DNA of 64,000 bases, taken from Thermovibrio ammonificans HB-1. Its GTDB lineage: Bacteria; Aquificota; Aquificia; Desulfurobacteriales; Desulfurobacteriaceae. Shown piece by piece: positions 24,238-32,355 of the stretch (positions within the stretch are counted from its first letter, which is position 1; every line of letters starts with the position of its first letter). Below the pieces are notes generated by a model, which was not told the origin of the DNA, did no database searches, and saw only the letters and a list, made by a program, of their open reading frames with translations. The translations under genes and the position numbers were made by a program. The DNA is taken from the NCBI RefSeq assembly GCF_000185805.1, contig NC_014926.1:824418-888417 (forward strand). The letters are read 5' to 3'.

Positions 24238-24863
24238 CTGCCCTTCTCCTCCTTTAAGGTTACTTTCACCTGCCCGGGAAATACTTTGAACGGAGTGTCG
24301 AGCCTGAGCACGAAGCTGGCAGGCGGTTTTACACCTGCTAAAGATACACCTTCGGTCTGAACGGAGTCTATAACCTCTTTTATCTCTTCTGGAACGAAAA
24401 CGGTAACGTAGTTGGGGTCGAACTCAACTCTCCACCCCTTTTTCACTTTGAAGCCGGGCTCTACCCTTACCAGCTTTTTCGCAAGTAGCTCAATGGTGAC
24501 CTTTATCTCCTTGGGTTGAACGGTTTTCACCTTTACCGAGGGCACCGGAAGCTGCAAGTTGTTTCTGTTTACCTCTATAACGTTTACGCCGCTTTTCAGC
24601 TCCTTGGGAAGTTTTACCTCTACCTCTTTCTTCTCCTTTAGGGCCAAAAGCTCCTTCCTGTAGCCTTCAACCAGCAGCGTAACCGTTTTGGGCCTGTAGC
24701 TTACAACGGTGTAATCTCCGGTTGCAATTGGTCTAACTTTGAGTTCCAGCTGGGTCTCTGCTACCTCTTTGTTGGTTGCCAGCAGCCAGAAGAGAACCGC
24801 AAAGGCGAAGGCGAGCACTTTAAGGTGGAGGTTGCTGAAGAGGACGCTATACAGTCTCTTCAT
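24234..24863 (-). CDS. cdaR: YbbR-domain protein CdaR
   Basis: CdaR is an extracytoplasmic regulator of the diadenylate cyclase CdaA. This 209-residue protein has one N-terminal membrane helix (VLAFAFAVLFWLLATNKEV, about 15-33), then about two YbbR-type beta repeats with the typical strand patterns VKVKTVQPKEIKVTIE and RVEFDPNYVTVFVPEEI. It is shorter than the usual four-repeat Firmicutes form. Its start overlaps cdaA by 17 nt. Confidence 0.82.
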   Translation of the reverse strand: MKRLYSVLFSNLHLKVLAFAFAVLFWLLATNKEVAETQLELKVRPIATGDYTVVSYRPKTVTLLVEGYRKELLALKEKKEVEVKLPKELKSGVNVIEVNRNNLQLPVPSVKVKTVQPKEIKVTIELLAKKLVRVEPGFKVKKGWRVEFDPNYVTVFVPEEIKEVIDSVQTEGVSLAGVKPPASFVLRLDTPFKVFPGQVKVTLKEEKGR

Positions 24864-25656
24864 TCTCCTTCCTCATAAAGCCTAAGATTCCCCGCTTCTC
24901 GCTCTTTTTAATCAGGAGCCCCTTTAGAACTTTCTTGAGCTTCTGCGGGTCGAGGTTCTTTATCAGCTTACCCGAGTAGGCAACCGATACTGCACCGGTC
25001 TCTTCCGACACCACTATCGCCACAGCGTCACTCTCTTCGGTTATGCCTATGGCCGCCCTGTGCCTCGTTCCCACCGTTTGGGGTAGCTTCGGGTTTAGGG
25101 TCAGCGGTAGAAAGGCTCCCGCCTTGTAAACCCTCTCCTTCCTCACTATCGTTGCTCCGTCGTGCAGGGGCGTTCCCGGCCAGAATATCGTAATGAGCAG
25201 CTCCTTGGTGAGTTTTCCGTCTATGACCGTTCCCGACTCAACGTAGTTGTCGAGGTCTATCTCCCTCTCAACAACTATCAGGGCCCCTATTCGGTCCTCG
25301 GACATCTGCGCCGCGGCCCTCACTATCTCCTCTACGATTCTCTCCGCCTCGGCTTCGGAGGTGGTTATGCCGAACTGGCTTTCGCCGATTCTGGCGAGTA
25401 TCCGCCTGATTTCCGGCTGGAAGATTACTATCAGGGCAAGAATCCCTATTGTCAGCAGGTTGTTGAGTATGAAAGAGAGGGTGTACAGGTGTAAGAACTT
25501 TGCAACAACGCTGAGAACCAGTATCACAAATATCCCAACGAGCACCTGCAGGGCCCTTGTTTGGGCCAGGTAGGTGAGCACCTTGTAGATTATCAGGGTT
25601 ACTATCAGAAGGTCTACAATGTCCCACAGGGACGGACGCGGAATCAGCTCTAACAA
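24847..25656 (-). CDS. cdaA: Diadenylate cyclase CdaA (c-di-AMP synthase)
   Basis: CdaA makes c-di-AMP from two ATP. The 269 residues have three N-terminal membrane helices (about 12-75), followed by the DAC domain with the ATP-binding motifs DGATIVRKERV (DGA) and VGTRHRAAIGI (RHR), and ITEESDAVAIVVSEETGAV. Order and overlap with cdaR and glmM support the name. The start overlaps folP by 7 nt. The c-di-AMP hydrolase or receptors are not in the window. Confidence 0.94.
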   Translation of the reverse strand: MLELIPRPSLWDIVDLLIVTLIIYKVLTYLAQTRALQVLVGIFVILVLSVVAKFLHLYTLSFILNNLLTIGILALIVIFQPEIRRILARIGESQFGITTSEAEAERIVEEIVRAAAQMSEDRIGALIVVEREIDLDNYVESGTVIDGKLTKELLITIFWPGTPLHDGATIVRKERVYKAGAFLPLTLNPKLPQTVGTRHRAAIGITEESDAVAIVVSEETGAVSVAYSGKLIKNLDPQKLKKVLKGLLIKKSEKRGILGFMRKENEETV

Positions 25657-26858
25657 TCGACCCCCTCCACGGCCGTGAGGAGTTTTAGAAGCTCTACGGT
25701 CTCTTTTACGTCGTGAACCCTGAAGAGCTTCGCACCTCCGTAGTAGGCGGCGGCTACGGCTCCGAGGCTGCCTGCGAGCCGCTCTTTCGGCTCTTTTACG
25801 CCGGTAACCGCGCCGATGAAGCTCTTCCGGGAGGCCCCAACCAGCAAGGGTCTGCCCAGCACCTTAAACTCCTGCAGCCTCTTTAGGATACACAGGTTGT
25901 CCTCTAACCTTTTGCCGAAACCTATACCCGGGTCTACTATCAGCTGCTCCCTCTTTACTCCGGCAGATTCTGCGGCGCTGAACACCTCTTGAAAGTACTC
26001 TATTATCTCCCCTACAACGTCTTCGTAATAGGGGTTTTTCTGCATATTCTTGGGAGTTCCCTTTATGTGCATAACCACTGCCGGGCAGCCGTAACGGGCC
26101 ACAACCTCTGCCATTTTCGGGTCGAACCTGAAGGCGCTTATGTCGTTTACTATATCGGCCCCTTCCCCGAGGGCTGCCTCCGCCACGGCAGATTTGTAAG
26201 TATCCACCGAGATGAAAAAGTCTTCTCCCAGCTCTCTGCGGAGGGCCCTGATAACCGGAATGACCCTTTCCATCTCCTCTTTTTCCGGAACCGGCTCAGA
26301 GCCCGGCCTTGTAGACTCCCCTCCTACGTCGATTATGTGGGCCCCCTCCTGGAGCATCTGCCTGCACCTCTTGACTGCGGCCTCTACCGAGCTGAAGAGC
26401 CCTCCGTCGGAGAACGAGTCCGGAGTTACGTTAAGAATTCCCATCACTTTCGGAGTGCCAAGGTTGAGAACCTTACCCCTGTAAACCAGCCTGAAGCTCT
26501 CTTTCTCGAACTCCAACAAGGCCTTTTCTATCTTCTCGGCAAGCTCCTTCAGACCGAAGGGCTGCACTTTCAGCTTCTCGGTCAGCTTCTTCAGCTGCCG
26601 CCTGTTTGCCATAAGCAGGACTCTCCACCTCCCCTTCTCGAAGGAGGAGGCTTTTCTGGGGACTGCACAGTCGGCACCTACCGATATTGCGTCCTGCTTC
26701 AGTATGTTGGCTCCCCTCGTGTCTATGCCGTCTACCTCTATGAGGAGCGTTTCCCCCTTCGCAGAGAGTATCTGCGCTCCGGCTTCGGTGTTGCCTATCG
26801 ACCGGAGGAAGTTCTCAAGCTCTTCTTTGTTCTTGAACCGTCTGAACCTGACCTTCAT
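25650..26858 (-). CDS. folP: Dihydropteroate synthase FolP with N-terminal extension
   Basis: FolP condenses p-aminobenzoate with dihydropterin pyrophosphate in folate synthesis. The catalytic part starts at about residue 133 with PKVMGILNVTPDSFSDGG, and continues with VGGESTRPGSEPVPE, NDISAFRFD, VMHIKGTP and GASRKSFIG. The first 130 residues form an added alpha/beta domain with KSVG-type strands but no named motif; the total of 402 residues is longer than classical FolP (about 280). A long frame (1017 bases) is also open antisense but has no family signature. First gene of the large minus-strand operon. Confidence 0.94.
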   Translation of the reverse strand: MKVRFRRFKNKEELENFLRSIGNTEAGAQILSAKGETLLIEVDGIDTRGANILKQDAISVGADCAVPRKASSFEKGRWRVLLMANRRQLKKLTEKLKVQPFGLKELAEKIEKALLEFEKESFRLVYRGKVLNLGTPKVMGILNVTPDSFSDGGLFSSVEAAVKRCRQMLQEGAHIIDVGGESTRPGSEPVPEKEEMERVIPVIRALRRELGEDFFISVDTYKSAVAEAALGEGADIVNDISAFRFDPKMAEVVARYGCPAVVMHIKGTPKNMQKNPYYEDVVGEIIEYFQEVFSAAESAGVKREQLIVDPGIGFGKRLEDNLCILKRLQEFKVLGRPLLVGASRKSFIGAVTGVKEPKERLAGSLGAVAAAYYGGAKLFRVHDVKETVELLKLLTAVEGVDC

Positions 26859-26879
26859 CGGGTAGCCCTTGAGCCCTCT

Positions 26880-26907
26880 TTGCTTTTTCTGCCGGCTGCT
26901 ATATTAT
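26880..26907 (+). promoter_or_regulatory. Candidate promoter for the A-adding enzyme/secretion operon
   Basis: TTGCTT (26880-26885), a 16-base spacer and TATTAT (26902-26907) give a moderate sigma-70-like match on the plus strand. It overlaps the proposed folP -10. A leader of about 75 nt would follow, ending in AGAGG before the ATG at 26990. Confidence 0.35.
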
Positions 26908-26908
26908 A
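26903..26908 (-). promoter_or_regulatory. Candidate -10 element for the folP-cdaA-glmM operon
   Basis: In the 131-bp divergent gap (26859-26989), the minus strand reads TATAAT, 45 bases before the folP ATG. The -35 is not clear. Confidence 0.4.
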
Positions 26909-26989
26909 CGGTGCAGGCAGAGCCCGGGATAGACTTTTCCCGCCTTACTTTCTTGCGCGTTTGCCTCAGTTTCCAACCAGAGAGGAGAT

Positions 26990-29635
26990 ATGGGAACCGT
27001 CATAACCACCCACAGGGGAATGGACCTTGACGCCCTCGGGGCGGTTGTCGGCTTAAAGAGGCTCTACCCCGAGGCCACCGTTGTGCTCCCCTCGGCGAAG
27101 GGAGAGGAGGTCTCGAAGCTCCTCGAGGAGAACCCCGACCTTTTGGAGTTTGTAAACGAGGAGGACTTTAAGGGGGAGGTTACCCGCCTTATCGTTGCCG
27201 ATACCGATTCCCTCTCGAGGATACCCGAAACCTTGAAAAAACGCCTCTCGGAAGGCGTTGAAGTTAAAGTCTACGACCACCACTCGGGCTCTACCGATAT
27301 CCCCGGCGCCGAGCTGAACTTTAAAGAGGCCGGTTCAACAACCTCTATAGTGGCCCTCCTATTAAAGGGAAAGGGGTTAACCCCTTCCCCCCTTGAGGCC
27401 TCCGCTATGCTTGCCGGCATCTACTCCGATACCGGCTCTTTCCGCTACCCCTCCACTTCCCCCCTTGACTTCCTTGCCGCCGCCTACCTGATGTCGGTTG
27501 GGGCGAATATCTCGTTCGTTAAGAAGTACCTGCCTGCGGAGCTTTCCGAAACCGAGATAGACGTTCTAAAGGTTTTAAAGGACAACCTCAGGGTTGTTGA
27601 GGTTGAGGGTAACCGGATAGGGATAACTTTTGCCCGTTTCGACCGCCACGTAGGCGAGGTTGCCCACCTTGTAAGCAGGCTGCTGGAGGCTCTGAGGCTT
27701 CCGGCCCTTTTTGCTGCCGTAGAAGTGGGCGGAACCACCTTTCTCATAGGCCGCTCCAGAACTCCTAAGGTTGACGCCGCAGCTGCTTTAGCCGAGCTCG
27801 GGGGAGGAGGTCACCACGAGGCCGCCTCTGCAACTCTGAAGGAGGTTACCGCCTTTGAGGCTCTGGAGAGGCTTGAAGAGGCTCTGCGGCGCTCCGTAGA
27901 ACCCCTGAAGGTTGTTAAGGACATTATGACCTCTCCCCCCATTACCGTGTCTGCCGACGTTACCGTTGAAGAGGCCCGGAAGCTGCTGATGAAAAACAGC
28001 ATAAACGCCGCTCCCGTTGTTGACTCTGCCGGGGCCTTCCTCGGGGTTGTAACAAGGGCGCTTCTGGATAAGGCCATCTACATGGGGCTCGGCGGCGAGC
28101 CGGTTTCGTCGGTTATGGACAGGGAGTATGAAACCGTGGAGCCCGAAGCTCCCTTATCTGCCGTAGAGGAGCTTCTCGTCCTTAAGGGGCAGAGCTTCGT
28201 CCCCGTTGTAAAGGAGGGCAGGCCCGTAGGTGTGGTTACAAGGACCGACCTTTTAAACAACCTCTACAGGGAAGAGCTTCACCGCCTTTCCACCTTCTAC
28301 TCAAAGCGGCTGAGCTCAGAGCCAAAATTTCGCAACGTTAAGCACCTGCTCAAGAAGGCCCTCCCTCGGGAGCTCTACTCCCTTATTGAGCGTATAGGAG
28401 AGGTTGCCCAGGAGCTCGGCCTAAACGCCTACCTTGTGGGAGGTTTTGTCAGAGACCTCGTTATAGGCCGGAAGAACTTCGACATAGACATCGTTGTTGA
28501 GGGAGATGCTGTTACCTTCTCTAAAGAGGTTGCAAAGAGGCTGGGAGCGAAAGTTCACACCTTTGAGCGCTTTAAAACTGCAACTTTGATTTTCCCGGAA
28601 GGTCTTCGGATAGACCTTGCCTCCGCAAGAACCGAGCTCTACCGCTCACCGGGGGCCCTCCCGGAGGTGGATACCGCCCCTTTAAAGAAAGACCTGATGA
28701 GGCGCGACTTCACCATAAACACCCTTGCCGTAAAAATAAACCCTTCCGAATTTGGCCGGCTCATAGACTTCTTCGGAGGCCTCCGGGACATAAAGGAGCG
28801 AAAGATAAGAGTTCTCCACTCCCTCTCCTTCGTTGAGGACCCTACCCGAATCCTCAGGGCCCTCCGCTTTGCCACCCGCTACCGGTTTGAGCTGGGCCGC
28901 CACACCGAGAGGCTCCTTAAGATGGCCGTTGAGAGGAAGCTCTTTAAAACCGTTGAAGGCCAGAGAATCTACCACGAGCTCAAGCAGATTCTCTTAGAGG
29001 AGAACCCCCTAAGGGTCTTCTTAAAGCTCGACAGGTACGGCGTTCTGGCTGAACTCTTCCCCGGCCTCCGCTGGGACAGGGAGAAGAAAGACCTCTTCGA
29101 GAAGGTTCGAAAGAGCGTTATATGGCACAAGCTCAACTTTCCTAAGCTCTCGCCGGATACCGACTACCACCTCGTTTACCTCCTTGCCCTCTTCTGGGGT
29201 GAGCCCGAAAACAGGGTAAAAGAATACCTTGCCGCCCTTACCCTCCCGGGAAAGGAAGAGAGAGAGCTCCTTAACCTCCTTAAAAGGGCAAGAGAGCTTC
29301 TACCCCGCCTTGAGTCGGCCGATAGGAACAGCACCTACCTTTCGCTCCTTGAGTCCGCCCCGGAGGAGCTCCTCATCTTCCTCTCTGCCGTTTCGCCTCC
29401 GGAAGTTTCTGAAAAGGTAAGGGAGGTTGCAACGCGCCTGCGCTACATTAAACCCCTTGTAAGCGGGAACGACATAAAGGCTCTCGGCCTTAAGCCGGGT
29501 CCCGTTTTTTCCGAGCTCCTCCGTAGAGTAAAATATGCAGTGGCCGACGGTGAGCTCCCCCCCGACAGCCGGGAGGAGCAGCTTGCCTACCTGAAGGAGC
29601 TTGTAGATGCAGTTAAAGAGCGAAACAACCCTTAA
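26990..29635 (+). CDS. A-adding tRNA nucleotidyltransferase with DHH and CBS domains
   Basis: The 881-residue protein joins three parts. Residues about 1-300 are a DHH/DHHA1 phosphoesterase (THRGMDLDALGA, VADTDSLSR, YDHHSG with DHH at 96-98, and LGGGGHHEAASATL). Residues about 305-430 are a CBS pair. From about 470 it is a class II nucleotidyltransferase with VGGFVRDLVIGRKNFDIDIVV, RRDFTINTLAVKI and DPTRILRALRF. This architecture is that of the A-adding enzyme in Aquifex and some other bacteria, where tRNA CCA addition is split between CC-adding and A-adding enzymes. The end overlaps gspC by 29 nt. The DHH residues look intact, so a nuclease role is possible. Confidence 0.92.
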   Translation: MGTVITTHRGMDLDALGAVVGLKRLYPEATVVLPSAKGEEVSKLLEENPDLLEFVNEEDFKGEVTRLIVADTDSLSRIPETLKKRLSEGVEVKVYDHHSGSTDIPGAELNFKEAGSTTSIVALLLKGKGLTPSPLEASAMLAGIYSDTGSFRYPSTSPLDFLAAAYLMSVGANISFVKKYLPAELSETEIDVLKVLKDNLRVVEVEGNRIGITFARFDRHVGEVAHLVSRLLEALRLPALFAAVEVGGTTFLIGRSRTPKVDAAAALAELGGGGHHEAASATLKEVTAFEALERLEEALRRSVEPLKVVKDIMTSPPITVSADVTVEEARKLLMKNSINAAPVVDSAGAFLGVVTRALLDKAIYMGLGGEPVSSVMDREYETVEPEAPLSAVEELLVLKGQSFVPVVKEGRPVGVVTRTDLLNNLYREELHRLSTFYSKRLSSEPKFRNVKHLLKKALPRELYSLIERIGEVAQELGLNAYLVGGFVRDLVIGRKNFDIDIVVEGDAVTFSKEVAKRLGAKVHTFERFKTATLIFPEGLRIDLASARTELYRSPGALPEVDTAPLKKDLMRRDFTINTLAVKINPSEFGRLIDFFGGLRDIKERKIRVLHSLSFVEDPTRILRALRFATRYRFELGRHTERLLKMAVERKLFKTVEGQRIYHELKQILLEENPLRVFLKLDRYGVLAELFPGLRWDREKKDLFEKVRKSVIWHKLNFPKLSPDTDYHLVYLLALFWGEPENRVKEYLAALTLPGKEERELLNLLKRARELLPRLESADRNSTYLSLLESAPEELLIFLSAVSPPEVSEKVREVATRLRYIKPLVSGNDIKALGLKPGPVFSELLRRVKYAVADGELPPDSREEQLAYLKELVDAVKERNNP

Positions 29636-30431
29636 CCTTCTCCTTGTGGCCCTGCTGGCCTTCTCCGTTGCCTACTTCCTTTCCTCCCTTGCCCTTTTAA
29701 AGCTCCCTCCCTGTTTCCACCTGAACCTCTCCTTAAAAACGCCTGCCACCAAACTCCCGACCTACGACTACATGGTTGCAAGAGAAGGTTTCTTTAAACC
29801 CAAAAAGAAAACCGCCGTGGCCCGGCCGCAGCCCGTAAAGAGGAAAGAGGTTTTCACCCTTGCGGGCTACTCCTTAAAGGGAACCGTTGTCTGCGGTCAG
29901 TGCGGCCACAGCATAGCGATACTTGCAGCCCCCGACGGTAGAACCGTTGTCCTCTCAGTGGGCTCAAACCTCAAAAACTACACCCTTAAAGCCGTTTACC
30001 CCGACAAGGCCGTCTTTGAGTCGGGGGGCAGAGAGGTGGTCCTGAGGCTCTTCAAGAAAGAGCAACAAACTGCACACTCACGGCCGGTTAATACCCTCTC
30101 TCCCCAACCCCTTACCTCCTCTACACTCCAGTATAAAGTTAGCCGTAAGGAGATAATCTCTCAGATATCCTCCGGAGACTTCCTCCGCTACATAAACATC
30201 GTTCCCACCAAAAACCCGCCAGGCCTCAGGGTAAACTACGTTAACCCGAGGAGCTTCATCTACAAACTCGGCATACGCCCCGGGGATATCATCACCTCTA
30301 TAAACGGCATAGAGATAAGAACTCCCGAGGACTCCTTCTCCGCCTTTGAACAGCTGAAAAATGCAGACACGGTTACCGTAACCGTTTTAAGGCGCGGGAA
30401 GGAGTTAAAACTCCACTACGAGATAGAGTGA
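29607..30431 (+). CDS. gspC: Type II secretion-like inner-membrane protein GspC
   Basis: The 274-residue protein has an N-terminal membrane helix (about 8-32), a proline-rich linker, an HR-like domain (about 85-140: GYSLKGTVVCGQCGHSIAIL and following strands) and a C-terminal PDZ domain (about 190-270: GLRVNYVNPRSFIYKLGIRP, GDIITSINGIEI). This is the layout of GspC, which links the inner-membrane platform to secretin. The start lies within the end of the upstream tRNA enzyme gene. Two Cys in the HR-like part are unusual. Confidence 0.8.
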   Translation: MQLKSETTLNLLLVALLAFSVAYFLSSLALLKLPPCFHLNLSLKTPATKLPTYDYMVAREGFFKPKKKTAVARPQPVKRKEVFTLAGYSLKGTVVCGQCGHSIAILAAPDGRTVVLSVGSNLKNYTLKAVYPDKAVFESGGREVVLRLFKKEQQTAHSRPVNTLSPQPLTSSTLQYKVSRKEIISQISSGDFLRYINIVPTKNPPGLRVNYVNPRSFIYKLGIRPGDIITSINGIEIRTPEDSFSAFEQLKNADTVTVTVLRRGKELKLHYEIE

Positions 30432-30438
30432 GGTCGTT

Positions 30439-32355
30439 ATGGTGAAGCGAACCGTTTCTGCCGCTCTCCTTGCCGCTTCGGCGGTTCTGGTGGCTCCGAT
30501 TCAGCCGCCCCTTCTCGCTCAGGAGCCCAAGTCGGTTCAAGTGAACTTCGTAGATGTAGACATTAAAGACTTCACCAAAGTGGTCAGTCAGGCTACCGGA
30601 AAGAACATAATAGTTCCCCCCACCTTAAGGGGAAAAATCACCATAATCTCGCCGAAGCCGATTCCAAAGAAGGAGCTCTTCGACCTCTTCGTGGCTGCCC
30701 TCGATGAGCTCGGCTACCAGGTTGTTAACTACAAAGACTACGTAAAAATTGTCAGAAACCGTGAAGTTGCCCGTGAATCTACCACCGTGCTTACCGGCCG
30801 TGTAGACGGCGGCGACATCGTTGTAACCTACATCTACATCCCCCGACACCTCTACGTTATGAACCTTCAGGGCCTTATAAGGAACATGCTATCTCCTGTC
30901 GGCAGGGTGAGCTTCGTCCGGGAGAGCAACGCCGTTGTTATCACCGACAAGGAGAAGAACGTTCACCGAATAGTTAAAGTCCTCTCCCGACTCGACAGGG
31001 CGCCCTTAAAACTGAAAATCGCCTCTTACACCTTCAAAAACGCAAAGGCCCAAGACGTTGTCAAGGTCCTTCAGGCCCTCCTCGAGAAGGGCTTCGCCTT
31101 CGACATAGCCAAAACCTTCCCCCTGCCCGGCAGGGAGTACTACCACTTTGCCGTAGATGGCAGAACCAATACCCTCTATGTTGTCGGCACTCCCAAAACA
31201 ATCGTGAGGGTTCTCCAGCTGTGTGAGAAGCTCGACCGCCCCATAAAAGTAAAAGAGGGGGATATCCACATAATCAAGCTGAACTACGCCTTTGCCGAAG
31301 ATATGGCCAAGGTGCTCGACTCCCTCTTTAAGGACACCTCCCAGAAGAAGTTCGGCCTTTCCGGCCCCGTTAAAGTCGTTGCCGATAAGGGGAGTAACTC
31401 CCTTATAGTTCTTGCCTCCCCCCAGGACTTTGCCGTTGTAAAAGACGTTGTAAAGAGCATAGACGTTAAACGCCCGCAGGTTTTCGTAGAGGTTCAAATA
31501 GTAGAGATGTCTATGGATAAACTCCTCCAGATGGGCGTTGAGTGGAAGTTCCTCTCCCGGGGCAACTACGTTCCCTTCGGCGGCAGCCTTTACGGGAACC
31601 TGCCCCTTCAGCCCGGTTATCCCAGCGCCTCTCCGGGCCTGCTGTTGGGTATAGCCAAGTGGCGCGACGGCGTGCCCGACATAGGGCTGCTCCTGAACGC
31701 CTACGCTAAAGAGGGCGGCGTTAACGTAATAGCAACGCCCCAGATACTCACCCTCGACAACGAAGAGGCTGAGATAAACATCTCCAAAGTTATCCCCTAC
31801 TCCACCGGCGTTAAGTACGACACGAACAACAACCCGGTAATCTCCTACGACTACAAGGACGTAGGCATAGTTCTCAAAATCACGCCCCACATAACTGCCT
31901 CCGGAGAGGTTCGCCTTAAGGTCTACGAGAAGGTGGAAGACGTTGTAGGTTACGCCAACGCCGACCAAACGGCTCCCATAACCTCAAAGCGTGAGGCCAA
32001 AACCACCGTAGACGTTCACGACGGTCAGACCCTTGTTATAGGCGGTCTCATAAAGCGGAAGAAGCTCACCACCGTTGAAAAGGTTCCGGTTCTCGGCAGC
32101 ATTCCCGTTATAGGGAACCTCTTTAAAAAGACCGGACACCAGATAGAGAAGACCAACCTCCTCGTTTTCATTACTCCCCACATTGTTAGGAATACGGAAG
32201 AGGAGCAGGCCCTTACCGCGAGGAAAGTTGCCGAGTACAGGGAGAACCTCCTTGAGATTAAGCGCTCCAGGAAGGGCATCCTCTCCGATATTAAGGGCTT
32301 CGGTCAGTTTGAACTCAATAAAGGGCTTATGGTAAATGTTAAAGACGTTAAGTGA
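30439..32355 (+). CDS. gspD: Type II secretion-like secretin GspD
   Basis: The 638-residue outer-membrane channel has a signal peptide (about 1-28), an N0 domain (VNFVDVDIKDFTKVVSQATG, about 35-110), two to three N1-type ring domains (including GRVSFVRESNAVVITD and LYVVGTPKTIVRVLQLCEKLD), and a secretin core with VFVEVQIVEMSMDKLLQMGV, IATPQILTLDNEEAEI, ITPHI and VIGGLIKRKKLTTVEKVPVL. The last 20 residues are unstructured, with a possible S domain. It is the first of two secretins in this block. Confidence 0.9.
   Translation: MVKRTVSAALLAASAVLVAPIQPPLLAQEPKSVQVNFVDVDIKDFTKVVSQATGKNIIVPPTLRGKITIISPKPIPKKELFDLFVAALDELGYQVVNYKDYVKIVRNREVARESTTVLTGRVDGGDIVVTYIYIPRHLYVMNLQGLIRNMLSPVGRVSFVRESNAVVITDKEKNVHRIVKVLSRLDRAPLKLKIASYTFKNAKAQDVVKVLQALLEKGFAFDIAKTFPLPGREYYHFAVDGRTNTLYVVGTPKTIVRVLQLCEKLDRPIKVKEGDIHIIKLNYAFAEDMAKVLDSLFKDTSQKKFGLSGPVKVVADKGSNSLIVLASPQDFAVVKDVVKSIDVKRPQVFVEVQIVEMSMDKLLQMGVEWKFLSRGNYVPFGGSLYGNLPLQPGYPSASPGLLLGIAKWRDGVPDIGLLLNAYAKEGGVNVIATPQILTLDNEEAEINISKVIPYSTGVKYDTNNNPVISYDYKDVGIVLKITPHITASGEVRLKVYEKVEDVVGYANADQTAPITSKREAKTTVDVHDGQTLVIGGLIKRKKLTTVEKVPVLGSIPVIGNLFKKTGHQIEKTNLLVFITPHIVRNTEEEQALTARKVAEYRENLLEIKRSRKGILSDIKGFGQFELNKGLMVNVKDVK

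Noticed and set aside
25989-27005. Long open frame (338 codons) on the plus strand opposite folP
   Set aside because: It lies fully antisense to a clear FolP with all motifs, has no family pattern or ribosome site, and is Tyr/Pro/Leu-rich like other antisense shadows here.
27371-27386. AAGGGGTTAACCCCTT palindrome resembling the 3'-end hairpins
   Set aside because: It lies well inside the A-adding enzyme coding region; it is treated as background for that hairpin type.
31006-31968. Long open frame (320 codons) on the minus strand opposite gspD
   Set aside because: Antisense to the secretin; the sequence is Val/Gly/Tyr-rich and shows no domain.
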